64,000 bases of DNA from an uncultured Desulfovibrio sp. (GTDB lineage: Bacteria > Desulfobacterota > Desulfovibrionia > Desulfovibrionales > Desulfovibrionaceae): the NCBI GenBank assembly GCA_934546745.1, contig CAKTDV010000004.1, positions 105,265-169,264 on the forward strand, in the 5' to 3' direction. How positions within the stretch are numbered: the stretch's first letter is position 1; each line of letters starts with the position of its first letter. Under the pieces are notes generated by a model. The model was not told where the DNA came from and ran no database searches. It saw nothing but the letters and a program-made list of their open reading frames with translations. Shown here in pieces: positions 15,765-24,464 of the stretch. The translations under genes and the position numbers were made by a program.

Positions 15765-17198
15765 TCAGTCTATGGGATGCCCGGATGTTCTGTACTCGTT
15801 CAACTTGTTTCTCAAGGTGCGCACGGAGATGCCGAGAAGTTCCGCGGCCTGCGTCCGGTTGCCCGACGTGGCTTCCAGCCCTTTGATGATCATGAGGCGT
15901 TCCATCTCATGCAAGGGAATCACAGCGCCGGAAAACGCGTTCACTCCCGCGTCCTGCGCGGCGGAAGTTGGGGGAAGTGGTTCTCCGTCGTGTTCGCCAT
16001 CCTCCGTATCTTCTCCCTCAAACAGAGGCCACTCCTCTTCCTCCAACAGGAAGTGCGCTGGTTGCACAGGCTGTCCGTTGGCCAGAAGGACGGCGCGCTC
16101 CATAAGATTTTGCAGCTCGCGCACGTTGCCGGGGAATTCATAGGATCGCAGCCACTCCACGGCTGCCGGGGACAGATCCACAGGCGGCAGACCGTATTCC
16201 CGGATATACATATTCATGAAAAACCGGGCCAGCTCCAGCACGTCGTCGCCCCGTTCCTTCAGGGAAGGCAGGCGTAAGGGAATGACGTTGAGGCGGAAAT
16301 AAAGATCCTGCCGGAATTTTCCCTGCTTGACCCAATCTTCCAGATTTCGGTTGGTCGTTGCCAGAACGCGCACGTCGACCTTGATGGTTTCCGTTCCGCC
16401 CACGCGATCGACTTCTCCTTCCTGAAGAACACGGAGCAGCTTGGCCTGAAGGGCCAGATCCATTTCCGAGATTTCGTCAAGCAGCAGCGTTCCACCGTCG
16501 GCAAGCTCAAACTTGCCGGGCTTGCGGGCAATGGCCCCTGTAAACGCGCCTTTCTCATGGCCGAACAGTTCGCTTTCCAGCAAATGTTCCGGAAGGGCGG
16601 CACAGTTGACGGCAATAAAAGGCCCGGAAGCCCGTTTACTCATGGCATGAAGGTAACGGGCGAACATCTCCTTACCCGTGCCGGATTCACCGGAAATGAG
16701 AACCGTCGCCTTGGAAGCCGCCACCTGCCGCGCCAGTTTCAGGACGCGCAATACGGCCGGGGCATGACCAACGATTTTCGGCCCTCCGCCGTAGATCGCC
16801 TTGTGTCCGCCAAGGGTGGACACCGCCGGAACGGGCGCGGGGGCGCGGGGCTCGCGCGCCACAGCCTCGATCCGCTCCAGATCAAGCGGCTCTATCCAGT
16901 AGTCCCGCGCGCCAAGATGCATCAGGCGTTCGGCTTCCTGGGCATCGCCCTTGTCAGTAATAATGACAACGGGGGGGAATCCGGCGTTACCAGCGCCGAA
17001 GGCGAGGAGTTCCTCCACCTTGAAGCCCGGCAGGGAGGGGCGCGCAAAAATGACACCCGGCTCCGACTTCTCAAGAAACAGCATAGCCCCTTTCATGTTT
17101 TCGGCCATGCCAAGTTCAAACCCGGCGTCGCGCAAAGGCGCGAAGACCGTGGAAACGGCCTGGGCTGGCGCAAGAAAAAGTAAACGGCGCATAGACAT
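15765..17198 (-). CDS. Sigma-54-dependent transcription activator with degenerate receiver
   Basis: 477-aa NtrC/FlrC-class activator. Residues 1-125 look like a receiver domain, but the phospho-acceptor region reads VIFARPSLPGFKVEE, with Ala/Arg where the Asp should be. The central AAA+ domain is complete: Walker A GESGTGKEMF, the sigma-54 contact loop GAFTGA, Walker B GGTLLLDEISEMDL, and the arginine region FRQDLYFRLNVIPLRLP. The C-terminal Fis-type HTH is GNRTQAAELLGISVRTLRNK. Flagellar regulators of this type occur in Desulfovibrio and motAB is nearby, so a flagellar role is plausible but not shown. The start at 17198 follows an AGGA. Confidence 0.9.
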   Translation of the reverse strand: MSMRRLLFLAPAQAVSTVFAPLRDAGFELGMAENMKGAMLFLEKSEPGVIFARPSLPGFKVEELLAFGAGNAGFPPVVIITDKGDAQEAERLMHLGARDYWIEPLDLERIEAVAREPRAPAPVPAVSTLGGHKAIYGGGPKIVGHAPAVLRVLKLARQVAASKATVLISGESGTGKEMFARYLHAMSKRASGPFIAVNCAALPEHLLESELFGHEKGAFTGAIARKPGKFELADGGTLLLDEISEMDLALQAKLLRVLQEGEVDRVGGTETIKVDVRVLATTNRNLEDWVKQGKFRQDLYFRLNVIPLRLPSLKERGDDVLELARFFMNMYIREYGLPPVDLSPAAVEWLRSYEFPGNVRELQNLMERAVLLANGQPVQPAHFLLEEEEWPLFEGEDTEDGEHDGEPLPPTSAAQDAGVNAFSGAVIPLHEMERLMIIKGLEATSGNRTQAAELLGISVRTLRNKLNEYRTSGHPID

Positions 17199-17308
17199 GG
17201 GTTTCCTGTAGCGCGTTGCGGCATATAATGCAACGTATGGCCGGGCTCCCTCCCCGAAGCCCGGGAAGGCTCTGGTAAAACGTCCGCGTGTATCCTATAA
17301 GACGGGAC

Positions 17309-18085
17309 ATGCAAAAAAAATATCTTGAAGAGGTGTTGCGCGCTGTGGCGGCAGGCGAATTGCCACCGGAAAGCGCTCTGGCCAGTCTTGCTCTGGAACC
17401 GGTACGGGATACGCTGAACGGGCTGGCCCTGGATAGCCAGCGGGAGCTGCGCACCAATCTGGGAGAAGTCGTTTTTGCGCCCGGCAAGAGCGACGGGGCG
17501 CTGATCGGCGCGGTACGCGGTCTGACCGGCAGCGGGACTCCCGTGCTTGTCAGCCGCGTTGATGCGCGCCAGGGCGCGCTGCTGCTGGAGTCCTTTCCCA
17601 CCGGGCGCCATTGGGATGAGGCCCGCCTCTTTGCCGTTGGCGATGGCGCGCTCCGTCTGGGGCCACCCTGGCCCTCTCAGGGGGAGGTGCTCGTCATAAG
17701 CGCCGGCGCGGCGGACATGCGCGTCGCCGCCGAAGCCTATGGCACGTTACGTTTCTGGAATATCGACTGCGGCTTCATCCCCGATGTGGGCATTGCCGGG
17801 CTGCATCGTCTGACGCCGTATATTGAAGCCATGCGATCGGCAACGCTCATCATTGCCGTTGCCGGGATGGAAGGCGCGCTGCCCGGCGTCCTGGCCGGTC
17901 TGGTACCCTGTCCTGTGCTGGCCGTTCCCTCCGGCGTGGGATACGGTGTCGGCGAAGGCGGACGGGCGGCGCTGACGACCATGCTGTGCAGCTGCGTCCC
18001 CGGCATTGCCGTGACAAATATTGACAACGGGTTTGGAGCCGCCGCGTTTGCGGCAAAGCTCCTGCGGCACCGCCCTTCTTCCTGA
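17309..18085 (+). CDS. larB: LarB-type pyridinium biscarboxylate synthase
   Basis: 258-aa PurE-like protein. LarB carboxylates and hydrolyses nicotinic acid adenine dinucleotide in the synthesis of the nickel-pincer cofactor of lactate racemase. C-terminal PurE-like half: VISAGAADMRVAAEAYGTL, CGFIPDVGIAGLHRL, IIAVAGMEGALPGVLAGLV, AVPSGVGYGVGEGGRAALTT and CVPGIAVTNIDNGFGA, all family hallmarks. I prefer ATG 17309 over GTG 17288. A perfect -10 hexamer, TATAAT, at 17224-17229 sits in a small inverted repeat (CGTTGC/GCAACG), but I see no good -35. larC, larE and larA are not in the window. Confidence 0.88.
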   Translation: MQKKYLEEVLRAVAAGELPPESALASLALEPVRDTLNGLALDSQRELRTNLGEVVFAPGKSDGALIGAVRGLTGSGTPVLVSRVDARQGALLLESFPTGRHWDEARLFAVGDGALRLGPPWPSQGEVLVISAGAADMRVAAEAYGTLRFWNIDCGFIPDVGIAGLHRLTPYIEAMRSATLIIAVAGMEGALPGVLAGLVPCPVLAVPSGVGYGVGEGGRAALTTMLCSCVPGIAVTNIDNGFGAAAFAAKLLRHRPSS

Positions 18086-18257
18086 CACTGGCAACCCGCG
18101 CACCCCGGGCAAACGCCTTCTGAAAGGCTCTCCCCCCAGCGGGACAGCTTTTCTTGTCTTGGGAAGTGTGCCAGTATACATGGACATGCATTTTTATTTT
18201 TGCGCCGCCGTGTTTGTTACAGGCGACGGCGCGACCACGCAGCAAGGATGGAAGAGT

Positions 18258-18941
18258 ATGCCGGAAACAGGAAAAAAAAACTTTCTCTGGATTGTTGTTG
18301 GAGACATTCATGACGAACCGGAAATCTTCGCCCGCATACCTGAAATCGGGCTGGCTGACGGTGTGATTATCACGGGCGATCTGACCGTCACCGGCGGCGC
18401 GCGGCAGGCGGAAAGCGTCATGGCGGCCATTGATTCCCATTGCCCTGTACTCTGGGCGCAGATCGGCAACATGGACCGCCCCGAGGTGAATGCCTGGCTG
18501 GAGGAAACCGGCTGCAATCTCCACACCCACACCCATGAGCTGACGCCCGGCGTAGCCATCTTTGGCGTGGGGGGATCCACCTTTACGCCCTTTGGCACAC
18601 CCAGCGAATTTCCTGAAACAGCCTTTGCTGAATGGCTTGAGAGCTGCTGGCAAAAAGCCCGCCGTTTTCCGGCGCGGGTGCTTGTATCGCACAATCCTCC
18701 CAAGGATACCGCCTGCGATGTGATTCCCGGCGATATTCACGTCGGATCGTCGGCGGTACGCGAATTTCTGGAAGAAGCGCAACCTGACATATGCCTGTGC
18801 GGGCATATCCATGAAGCGCGCGCCGTGGATCGCGTAGGCCGCACCGTGGTCGTCAACCCAGGCAACCTGGCGGCCGGAGGCTACGCGCTCCTGCGCTGTC
18901 AGGATGGAAGGCTGGCTGTGGAACTGAAGTCGCTCACCTAG
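18258..18941 (+). CDS. Calcineurin-like metallophosphoesterase
   Basis: 227-aa single-domain phosphoesterase of the YfcE/Rv0519-like class. Metal-binding motifs in order: VVGDIHDEP (residues about 13-21), ITGDLTVTGG, a changed third motif QIGNMDRPE where GN(H/D) is usual, VLVSHNPPKD and CGHIHEAR near residue 170. Start MPETGKKNFLWIVVGD at 18258 follows AAGGATGGAAG. Substrate unknown. Cytoplasmic, as there is no signal peptide. Confidence 0.85.
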   Translation: MPETGKKNFLWIVVGDIHDEPEIFARIPEIGLADGVIITGDLTVTGGARQAESVMAAIDSHCPVLWAQIGNMDRPEVNAWLEETGCNLHTHTHELTPGVAIFGVGGSTFTPFGTPSEFPETAFAEWLESCWQKARRFPARVLVSHNPPKDTACDVIPGDIHVGSSAVREFLEEAQPDICLCGHIHEARAVDRVGRTVVVNPGNLAAGGYALLRCQDGRLAVELKSLT

Positions 18942-19070
18942 CCCGGTGTTACGCTGAAAACATGTTTTTCCGCCATAGGCGGGCAACGTCGCTTCTGAAA
19001 GGTGAAAACGTCACTAGCAATATGCTCTGGGACGGCGCTACGTTTCAGTGCAAAAGAGAAAGGGTATCCT

Positions 19071-19622
19071 ATGGAAGAACTTCGCATTGATACGCGTCAT
19101 ATGGATCAGGAGCGGATGGACGAGGTCAAAAGAAGCGCCGAACTGTGCTTCAGAATCAACCATACCCTGCCCACCAGCCCGGAATGCGGAGAACTCATCA
19201 AAGAGCTTTTCGGAGATGGGCTGGGCGAGGGGGCAGTGGTTCATCCGCCGGTTTTCACCATTCTTGGGAACACCGTCCGTATCGGGAAAAACGCCGTCAT
19301 CATGAACGGTTTCCAGTGCATGTCCGCCGGCGGCCTGACCATTGACGACAATGTGATGATTGCCTTGAACTGCACCATCCTGACCAATAACCACGACGTT
19401 TACGCGCGGCATATCATTACCTGCAAACCCGTCCATATCAGGAGGAATGTCTGGATTGGCGCCAACGTCACCATCCTGCCGGGCGTCACTGTTGGCGCCA
19501 ACGCGGTTGTCGGTGCGGGATCGGTGGTGACGAAGGACGTGCCGGACAACGCCGTTGTCGTGGGGAATCCCGCGCGGGTCATCAAGTATCTTGATGCGGA
19601 ACGGCTGAACACGCCCGCATAA
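19071..19622 (+). CDS. Hexapeptide-repeat acetyltransferase (maltose/galactoside O-acetyltransferase type)
   Basis: 183-aa left-handed beta-helix acetyltransferase. It has an N-terminal helical region, then hexapeptide turns TILGNTVRIGKNAVIMNG and GLTIDDNVMIALNCTIL. The conserved catalytic His lies in TNNHDVYAR, and the tail VWIGANVTILPGVTVGANAV with GAGSVVTKDVPDNAVVVGNP is the acetyl-CoA site. Start MEELRIDTRHMDQERMDE follows GAGAAAGGG. A strong terminator follows, so it is probably monocistronic. Acceptor unknown. Confidence 0.9.
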   Translation: MEELRIDTRHMDQERMDEVKRSAELCFRINHTLPTSPECGELIKELFGDGLGEGAVVHPPVFTILGNTVRIGKNAVIMNGFQCMSAGGLTIDDNVMIALNCTILTNNHDVYARHIITCKPVHIRRNVWIGANVTILPGVTVGANAVVGAGSVVTKDVPDNAVVVGNPARVIKYLDAERLNTPA

Positions 19623-19627
19623 CGGAA

Positions 19628-19665
19628 AACATCCCCTGTGGCAGCGACACAGGGGATGTTGTTTT
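19628..19665 (+). terminator. Rho-independent terminator after the acetyltransferase
   Basis: Perfect 13-bp stem, AACATCCCCTGTG at 19628-19640 and its complement at 19648-19660, seven-base loop, then GTTTTT. Confidence 0.9.
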
Positions 19666-19738
19666 TCTGTTTTTCACGTGCAAAAACGCTATGGCAGGGC
19701 GGAAAAACAGATATCTTCCGCCGCCTGACCGATCTGAG

Positions 19739-20449
19739 CTAGTAAACAACGCTGTAGGACATGACTTCCGGACGGTGGAAATAGAACTCAACGCGGCGGT
19801 TCATGGCGCGGCTGTCGTCGTCCATTCCCGGGCGCAGGGGGCGGGTATCGCCATAGCAGACGCCACGCAGGCGCGTACCTTTAATCCCCATACGGGTGAG
19901 GTGCGCTATGGCGTTGGCGGAACGGGCCCCGGAAAGCTCCCAGGGAGAGCTGTAGGGCGGACGCGTTTCCATACTGTCGGCATGACCGCGCACGACAAGA
20001 TAGAGGTTATATTCGTCCAGAATCTCCTTGACGGACGTCAGCACCTTGAGACCTTCCGTGGAAAACTCCGCGGAACCCGGTTTGAACATGGCGTCGGAAT
20101 TGACACGCAACTGCACGCCTACGTCATCGGCATTGATGCCGGAGGCATTCTGGGGCACGGCGTCGGCCATGATCATCTGCTTGAGCTTCTTGGCGATGGC
20201 AATATGGGATTTCTGGGTTTCGTTGATGGTGATGCTGTCCTGTGTATTGATTTTGTCAGTATTCTGAATGAACGGGTTGTTACTGACATGCGAGGTGGAG
20301 CTGGAGTCGAAATTGCGTTCGCCGCTGAAATAGGCGGCCAGACCTGCCTTGGTTTCCGGCGGAACCATGTTCAGAATCCAGAGCAAAAGAAAAAAAGCCA
20401 TCATAGCCGTCACAAAGTCGGCATAGGCAACTTTCCATGCGCCGCCCAT
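19739..20449 (-). CDS. motB: Flagellar motor stator protein MotB
   Basis: 236-aa stator subunit. The N-terminus MGGAWKVAYADFVTAMMAFF is short but complete, with AAGGAG just upstream; Asp-11 in AYADF is the proton- or sodium-binding residue in the single membrane helix. The C-terminal OmpA-like peptidoglycan-binding domain has LYLVVRGHADSMET and LSGARSANAIAHLTRMGI with GDTRPLRPG, then MNRRVEFYFH. It is downstream of motA in the same direction with a 176-bp gap that holds no gene. Confidence 0.94.
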   Translation of the reverse strand: MGGAWKVAYADFVTAMMAFFLLLWILNMVPPETKAGLAAYFSGERNFDSSSTSHVSNNPFIQNTDKINTQDSITINETQKSHIAIAKKLKQMIMADAVPQNASGINADDVGVQLRVNSDAMFKPGSAEFSTEGLKVLTSVKEILDEYNLYLVVRGHADSMETRPPYSSPWELSGARSANAIAHLTRMGIKGTRLRGVCYGDTRPLRPGMDDDSRAMNRRVEFYFHRPEVMSYSVVY

Positions 20450-20625
20450 AGAGCAACTCCTTGTAAAACTTCGCGTGATAACAACGTTGCATCTTCCGGC
20501 CAGGCCGTATCCCGCAACCAGGTTTCAAGCCATAAAAAAGTGTTTTGATGCATAAAAATGGCGGGAGAGGCGCACTGCCCCGCCCGCCGCTCCAGGCCGC
20601 GCGTACGGTACGGCGCGGCGCCGCC

Positions 20626-21471
20626 TCAGCTCTTCAGCTTTTCTTCCATTTCGGAGAATTTGGGACGGAAGGGGTACGGAATGGCGCGGCGTCCGTACTC
20701 CACGGCGATCAGGGGCGTCGCGCCACGAATGGCGGCGGAGACGGCTTCCTTGACGGCGTTGAAGTAGAAATGTTCTTCCGCTTCGTAGTTTTCCAGTTTT
20801 GAGCCCATAGGCCCGAACAGGCCATAACAGCACAGAATACCAAAAAAGGTACCCACAAGAGCCGCGCCGATATGGTGGCCGAGAACTTCCGGCGGTTCGT
20901 TGATCTTACCCATGGTGAGCACGACGCCGAGAACGCAGGCAACGATACCCATACCCGGCAGGGATTCGGCCATGTGGCTTACGGAGTGGGCCGGAAGCAT
21001 ACCTTCCTCATGGATGGTCGCCATGTCAACTTTCATCAGACTGTCGATATCCGCGGGGTCGCCAGTCGTCAGGTACACGCGCAGGGTATCGCCGATGAAG
21101 TTGATCAGCACCGTATTTTTGGCAATGCCGGGAAACTTGTTGAAAATGGGGCTGGATTCAGGCCGTTCCACGTCGCTTTCGATACTGATGACACCCTCGC
21201 GGTGCATCTTTGTGAACAGCGCATACAGCATGGCCAGCGTCTCCAGATAGCGGGTCTTGCTGGAGCCGGGGTCGGCAAAGAGGCGCTTCATGCTCTTGAC
21301 AATCAGACCGAAGGTATACTTTGTCTGGCCGCCGAAGAAAGCGCCGAGGCCGCAGCCCAGAATGATCAAAAATTCCGCAGGCTGAAAAAGGACGCCCCAT
21401 TCGCCATGCGACATCGTGTATCCCACGGCCACAGAGACTGCGACAATAATAAGGCCGATCAATAAGTACAT
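20626..21471 (-). CDS. motA: Flagellar motor stator protein MotA
   Basis: 281-aa ion-channel subunit of the flagellar stator. Four hydrophobic helices: LLIGLIIVAVSVAVGYTM and FLIILGCGLGAFFGGQT at the N-terminus, and LPGMGIVACVLGVVLTMGKI with HHIGAALVGTFFGILCCYGL later, separated by the cytoplasmic loop that contacts FliG (residues about 60-170). HxxGAALVGTFxGI is diagnostic. A sigma-28-like promoter lies upstream. Confidence 0.95.
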   Translation of the reverse strand: MYLLIGLIIVAVSVAVGYTMSHGEWGVLFQPAEFLIILGCGLGAFFGGQTKYTFGLIVKSMKRLFADPGSSKTRYLETLAMLYALFTKMHREGVISIESDVERPESSPIFNKFPGIAKNTVLINFIGDTLRVYLTTGDPADIDSLMKVDMATIHEEGMLPAHSVSHMAESLPGMGIVACVLGVVLTMGKINEPPEVLGHHIGAALVGTFFGILCCYGLFGPMGSKLENYEAEEHFYFNAVKEAVSAAIRGATPLIAVEYGRRAIPYPFRPKFSEMEEKLKS

Positions 21472-21557
21472 GCTTGCCTACCCGTTGACCATGCCCGGCG
21501 CACGGACACACCCTTTTGCCCGTGACGACCAGGATCTGATTGAGAACTCCACACCTC

Positions 21558-21584
21558 TTAACGCCAATTTAGCAAGAAGCTTTA
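21558..21584 (-). promoter_or_regulatory. Sigma-28 (FliA)-like promoter of motAB
   Basis: On the minus strand TAAAGCTT, 11 bases, GGCGTTAA. The FliA consensus is TAAAGTTT-N11-GCCGATAA: 7 of 8 and 6 of 8 matches with exact spacing, 87 bp before the motA start. The rest of the 303-bp gap to cobQ (21472-21774) shows no gene. Confidence 0.65.
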
Positions 21585-21774
21585 GCCTGTTATCCTTTTT
21601 TTCAACTTTTTCCAGAGCTGCCCGCAGCGCCTGTTCCGCGGGCTTGCGGTCCGGGCGGAGAAGCCGTACACAGGGGAAATGCCACGGAAACGCGCCGTGT
21701 TCCGTCCCCGCACCGTAGCCAAGCCCAGAAAAAGTTGCAAGCGGCGCGCCTGCCGTACAAGCGCTCTCACCGCC

Positions 21775-23388
21775 ATGAAGTACCCACCCCTCATTTCACC
21801 ATCCCTGCCTCCGGCGCTCATGGTACAGGCTACCTGTTCCAACGCGGGCAAAAGCCTGCTGGCGGCCGCCTTTTGCCGCCTGCTGGCACGGCGGGGGCTG
21901 CGTGTCGCTCCTTTCAAGGCGCAGAATATGGCGCTCAACTCCTTTGTCACCAGAGAGGGTGGCGAGATGGGACGGGCACAGGCGCTCCAGGCGCTGGCCT
22001 GCGGTCGCGCGCCAGACGTGCGCATGAATCCTGTCCTTCTGAAGCCCACCTCGCGTGACGGCTCCCATGTCATTGTTCTTGGGCAGCCCCTGACCAGCAT
22101 GAAGGCGCGGGAGTATTTCCGCTCACGGCGTATGCTATGGCCAAAAGTCCGCCAGGCTTATGCGGAACTGGCTTCCCGCAATGACGTCATGGTGCTGGAA
22201 GGCGCGGGCAGCCCTGCCGAAATCAACCTGCGGGCCCACGATATTGTCAACATGCATATGGCGCACGCCGCCGGCGCACGCGTTCTGCTGGCGGCGGATA
22301 TAGATCGGGGCGGCGCGTTCGCGGCGTTGACCGGCACGCTCCATCTTCTGTCCCGGAGGGATCGCGCCCTGGTGGCGGGTTTTCTGCTCAACAAATTTCG
22401 CGGCGACGCCTCTCTGCTGGAACCGGCGCTGCAAACCGTCTCCCGCAAAACACGCACCCCCTTTCTGGGCGTCATCCCCATGCTGGAGGGGCTGCGTCTG
22501 CCGGAAGAGGACTCTGTCGCCTTCAAGGAAGGAACATTACCGGATCTCGACACGGGGATGCCCGATGACGCCGCGCTGACCGCGGATCCCTCTCTGCTGG
22601 ATGTGGCGCTGGTGGATTTGCCGCACATCAGCAACGCCACGGATCTGGATGCCCTGCGGTGCGAATCCCATGTGCGCGTGCGTCTTGTGCGTCGTCCGGA
22701 AGAGCTGGGCAGGCCGCATCTCTGTCTCATTCCAGGGAGCCGCAATACGCTTGCGGATATGCGTTTCCTGCGCGACAGCGGTCTGGAGGACGCACTTGCC
22801 GCCTATGCCGGAAACGCCCGCGCAGCCTCTGGAACAGGGGGCTTTGCGGGCATGTTGCTGGGGATCTGCGGCGGCTTGCAGATGTTGGGAACAACGTTGG
22901 AAGATCCGCTGCATCTGGAAAACGGCGGCAGTCTGCCGGGCATGCATCTGCTGCCGTTACAAACGGCTCTGGCCGCGGAAAAGACCCTGCGGCAAAGCCA
23001 TGCCCTGGCCATGCCGCCGTTGACGGAAAGGCCCTGCGAACTGTCCGGCTATGAAATCCATCACGGCGTTACCCGGCAGTGTGAAACTCCTTTCTCTTCA
23101 GACGGCTTTTCCACGCGTCCGATCGCCCTCCTCCAGGACGGCACGCCTGTCGGCTGGGGACTCTGCAAGGGGGAGAGCCTCCCCCCTGTCTGGGGAACCT
23201 ACCTGCACGGCCTTTTTGATGGCGACGCCTTCCGGCACGGGCTGCTGCGGCGTTTGCGGAGAGCCGCTGGCCGGGCACAGGCGGCCGGGGAGCGCGCCTA
23301 TGCCCTTGGCCCGGAACTGGATCGGCTGGCCGACACCGTGGAAGCGCATTGCGACTGGCCGCGCATCCTCGCCATGCTCGGCCTGTAA
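21775..23388 (+). CDS. cobQ: Cobyric acid synthase CobQ/CbiP
   Basis: Glutamine-dependent amidotransferase of cobalamin synthesis that amidates four side chains of adenosyl-cobyrinic acid diamide. 537 aa. N-terminal dethiobiotin-synthetase-like ATPase domain: MVQATCSNAGKSLLAAAFCR, APFKAQNMALNSFVT, and RAHDIVNMHMAHAAGARVLL with ADIDRGGAFAALTGT. C-terminal class I glutaminase domain: LCLIPGSRNTLADMRFL, GICGGLQMLGTTLEDP with the nucleophile Cys, and GTYLHGLFD holding the His. The start could also be the Met at 21820. No cobalamin riboswitch is recognisable upstream. Confidence 0.93.
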   Translation: MKYPPLISPSLPPALMVQATCSNAGKSLLAAAFCRLLARRGLRVAPFKAQNMALNSFVTREGGEMGRAQALQALACGRAPDVRMNPVLLKPTSRDGSHVIVLGQPLTSMKAREYFRSRRMLWPKVRQAYAELASRNDVMVLEGAGSPAEINLRAHDIVNMHMAHAAGARVLLAADIDRGGAFAALTGTLHLLSRRDRALVAGFLLNKFRGDASLLEPALQTVSRKTRTPFLGVIPMLEGLRLPEEDSVAFKEGTLPDLDTGMPDDAALTADPSLLDVALVDLPHISNATDLDALRCESHVRVRLVRRPEELGRPHLCLIPGSRNTLADMRFLRDSGLEDALAAYAGNARAASGTGGFAGMLLGICGGLQMLGTTLEDPLHLENGGSLPGMHLLPLQTALAAEKTLRQSHALAMPPLTERPCELSGYEIHHGVTRQCETPFSSDGFSTRPIALLQDGTPVGWGLCKGESLPPVWGTYLHGLFDGDAFRHGLLRRLRRAAGRAQAAGERAYALGPELDRLADTVEAHCDWPRILAMLGL

Positions 23389-23428
23389 GGGTGGCCGCCG
23401 TTCCTCTCCCCCTGTGCAAACAAGAGGC

Positions 23429-24172
23429 TTAGGCGGAAGCGGCGCGGGCCTCATCGCTGCGGCGCAGCAGGTAGACACCCCTCCGGAGAGGCCCTGAAAA
23501 TGACAGCGCGGAACGTTCCACACGAAACCCCGCGGCGGCGGCAATGCGTTCCATATCCGCGCGGGAAAGGCGAAAACGGTACTCCGAGGGACGGCGCTGA
23601 TCTTCGGGCAGGTGCGCGTCGCGGGTGTGGTACTGGTTGTTCTTGACGCTGTTATAGGACGCATCCGGTACGTCGCAGGCAATGACGCCGCCGGGCTTCA
23701 GCGCGGGACGCCACGCCCTGAGAAATCCTTCCATGCTGGCGCCGGGGACATGATAGAGCCAGTTGACGGAAAGAATACCGTCCACAGGATCAGGCAGACG
23801 CCGGGGATGAACGCCGTCGTCCTCCCAGACTTCCAGCGGAACGCCGCTGTACAGAGCCATACGGCGGCACATGTCCAGCGCTTCCGGCACAATGTCGGAC
23901 CCCTTTGCCGCAAGGCCCTCACGGGCGATCCAGAGAAGATTGACGCCCGCGCCGCAGCCGGGCTCAAAGACAGTGGCTCCCTTGGGCAGACTGCGCGCCA
24001 ACCAGCGGCAGGCGAGGCAGATATGACGCCGGCGTGAGCGCGCGGCAAACGCATAGCTGAACCAGGGTTCCGCACCGGTCGAGACGTTGACGCGCTCGAC
24101 AAGATCAGCAGGCAAATCAAGACTGTCACCAAAAGGCAGCACATCGGGCAGATAACGCCATAAGGAAGGCAT
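23429..24172 (-). CDS. SAM-dependent methyltransferase
   Basis: 247-aa class I methyltransferase. Motif I is TVFEPGCGAGVNLLWIA, followed by KGSDIVPEALDMCRRMALYS (motif post I/II), a catalytic-site-like VDGILSVNWLYHVPGASMEG and PALKPGGVIACDVPDAS. Start MPSLWRYLPDVLPFGDSLD is at 24172; the frame is open to 24235. Convergent with cobQ, 40 bp apart. Substrate not predictable; small-molecule methyltransferases look like this. Confidence 0.8.
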   Translation of the reverse strand: MPSLWRYLPDVLPFGDSLDLPADLVERVNVSTGAEPWFSYAFAARSRRRHICLACRWLARSLPKGATVFEPGCGAGVNLLWIAREGLAAKGSDIVPEALDMCRRMALYSGVPLEVWEDDGVHPRRLPDPVDGILSVNWLYHVPGASMEGFLRAWRPALKPGGVIACDVPDASYNSVKNNQYHTRDAHLPEDQRRPSEYRFRLSRADMERIAAAAGFRVERSALSFSGPLRRGVYLLRRSDEARAASA

Positions 24173-24375
24173 GAACACTCCATTGCAAAAGTCAGGGAAA
24201 AACGCGCCGCGCAGTCTCTTTTGCCGCTTTCCCAAAAATCCTCAGCAATCCTCCGGGTATGACAGCAGACCCTGATTCCACGTCAACGCGATCAGAATGG
24301 TACTCGTTATTTGTTACAATTTGATGTTTTTTCAACGCGCGCAACCAGAAATTTCCAGCCTCGTCAAAAGAGAAG

Positions 24376-24404
24376 CGGCATGGGTTACGCAATGGCCCAT
24401 GCCG
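24376..24404 (-). terminator. Hairpin downstream of the PNPOx-like gene
   Basis: 9-bp stem CGGCATGGG/CCCATGCCG with an 11-base loop, 60 bp after the stop of the minus-strand gene. Read leftward it is followed by CTTCTCTTTT, a weak T-tract. The rest of 24173-24464 shows no gene. Confidence 0.45.
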
Positions 24405-24464
24405 GTGAATGCCGCCCGTAAACGGCGGCGGAACGTGGCGCGGCACACAGACCGCTTTTTCAGC

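Noticed and set aside
21590..21774. Possible cobalamin riboswitch before cobQ
   Set aside because: GAGCTGCCCGCAGCGCCTGT looks a little like the core, but the other conserved B12-riboswitch segments are missing.
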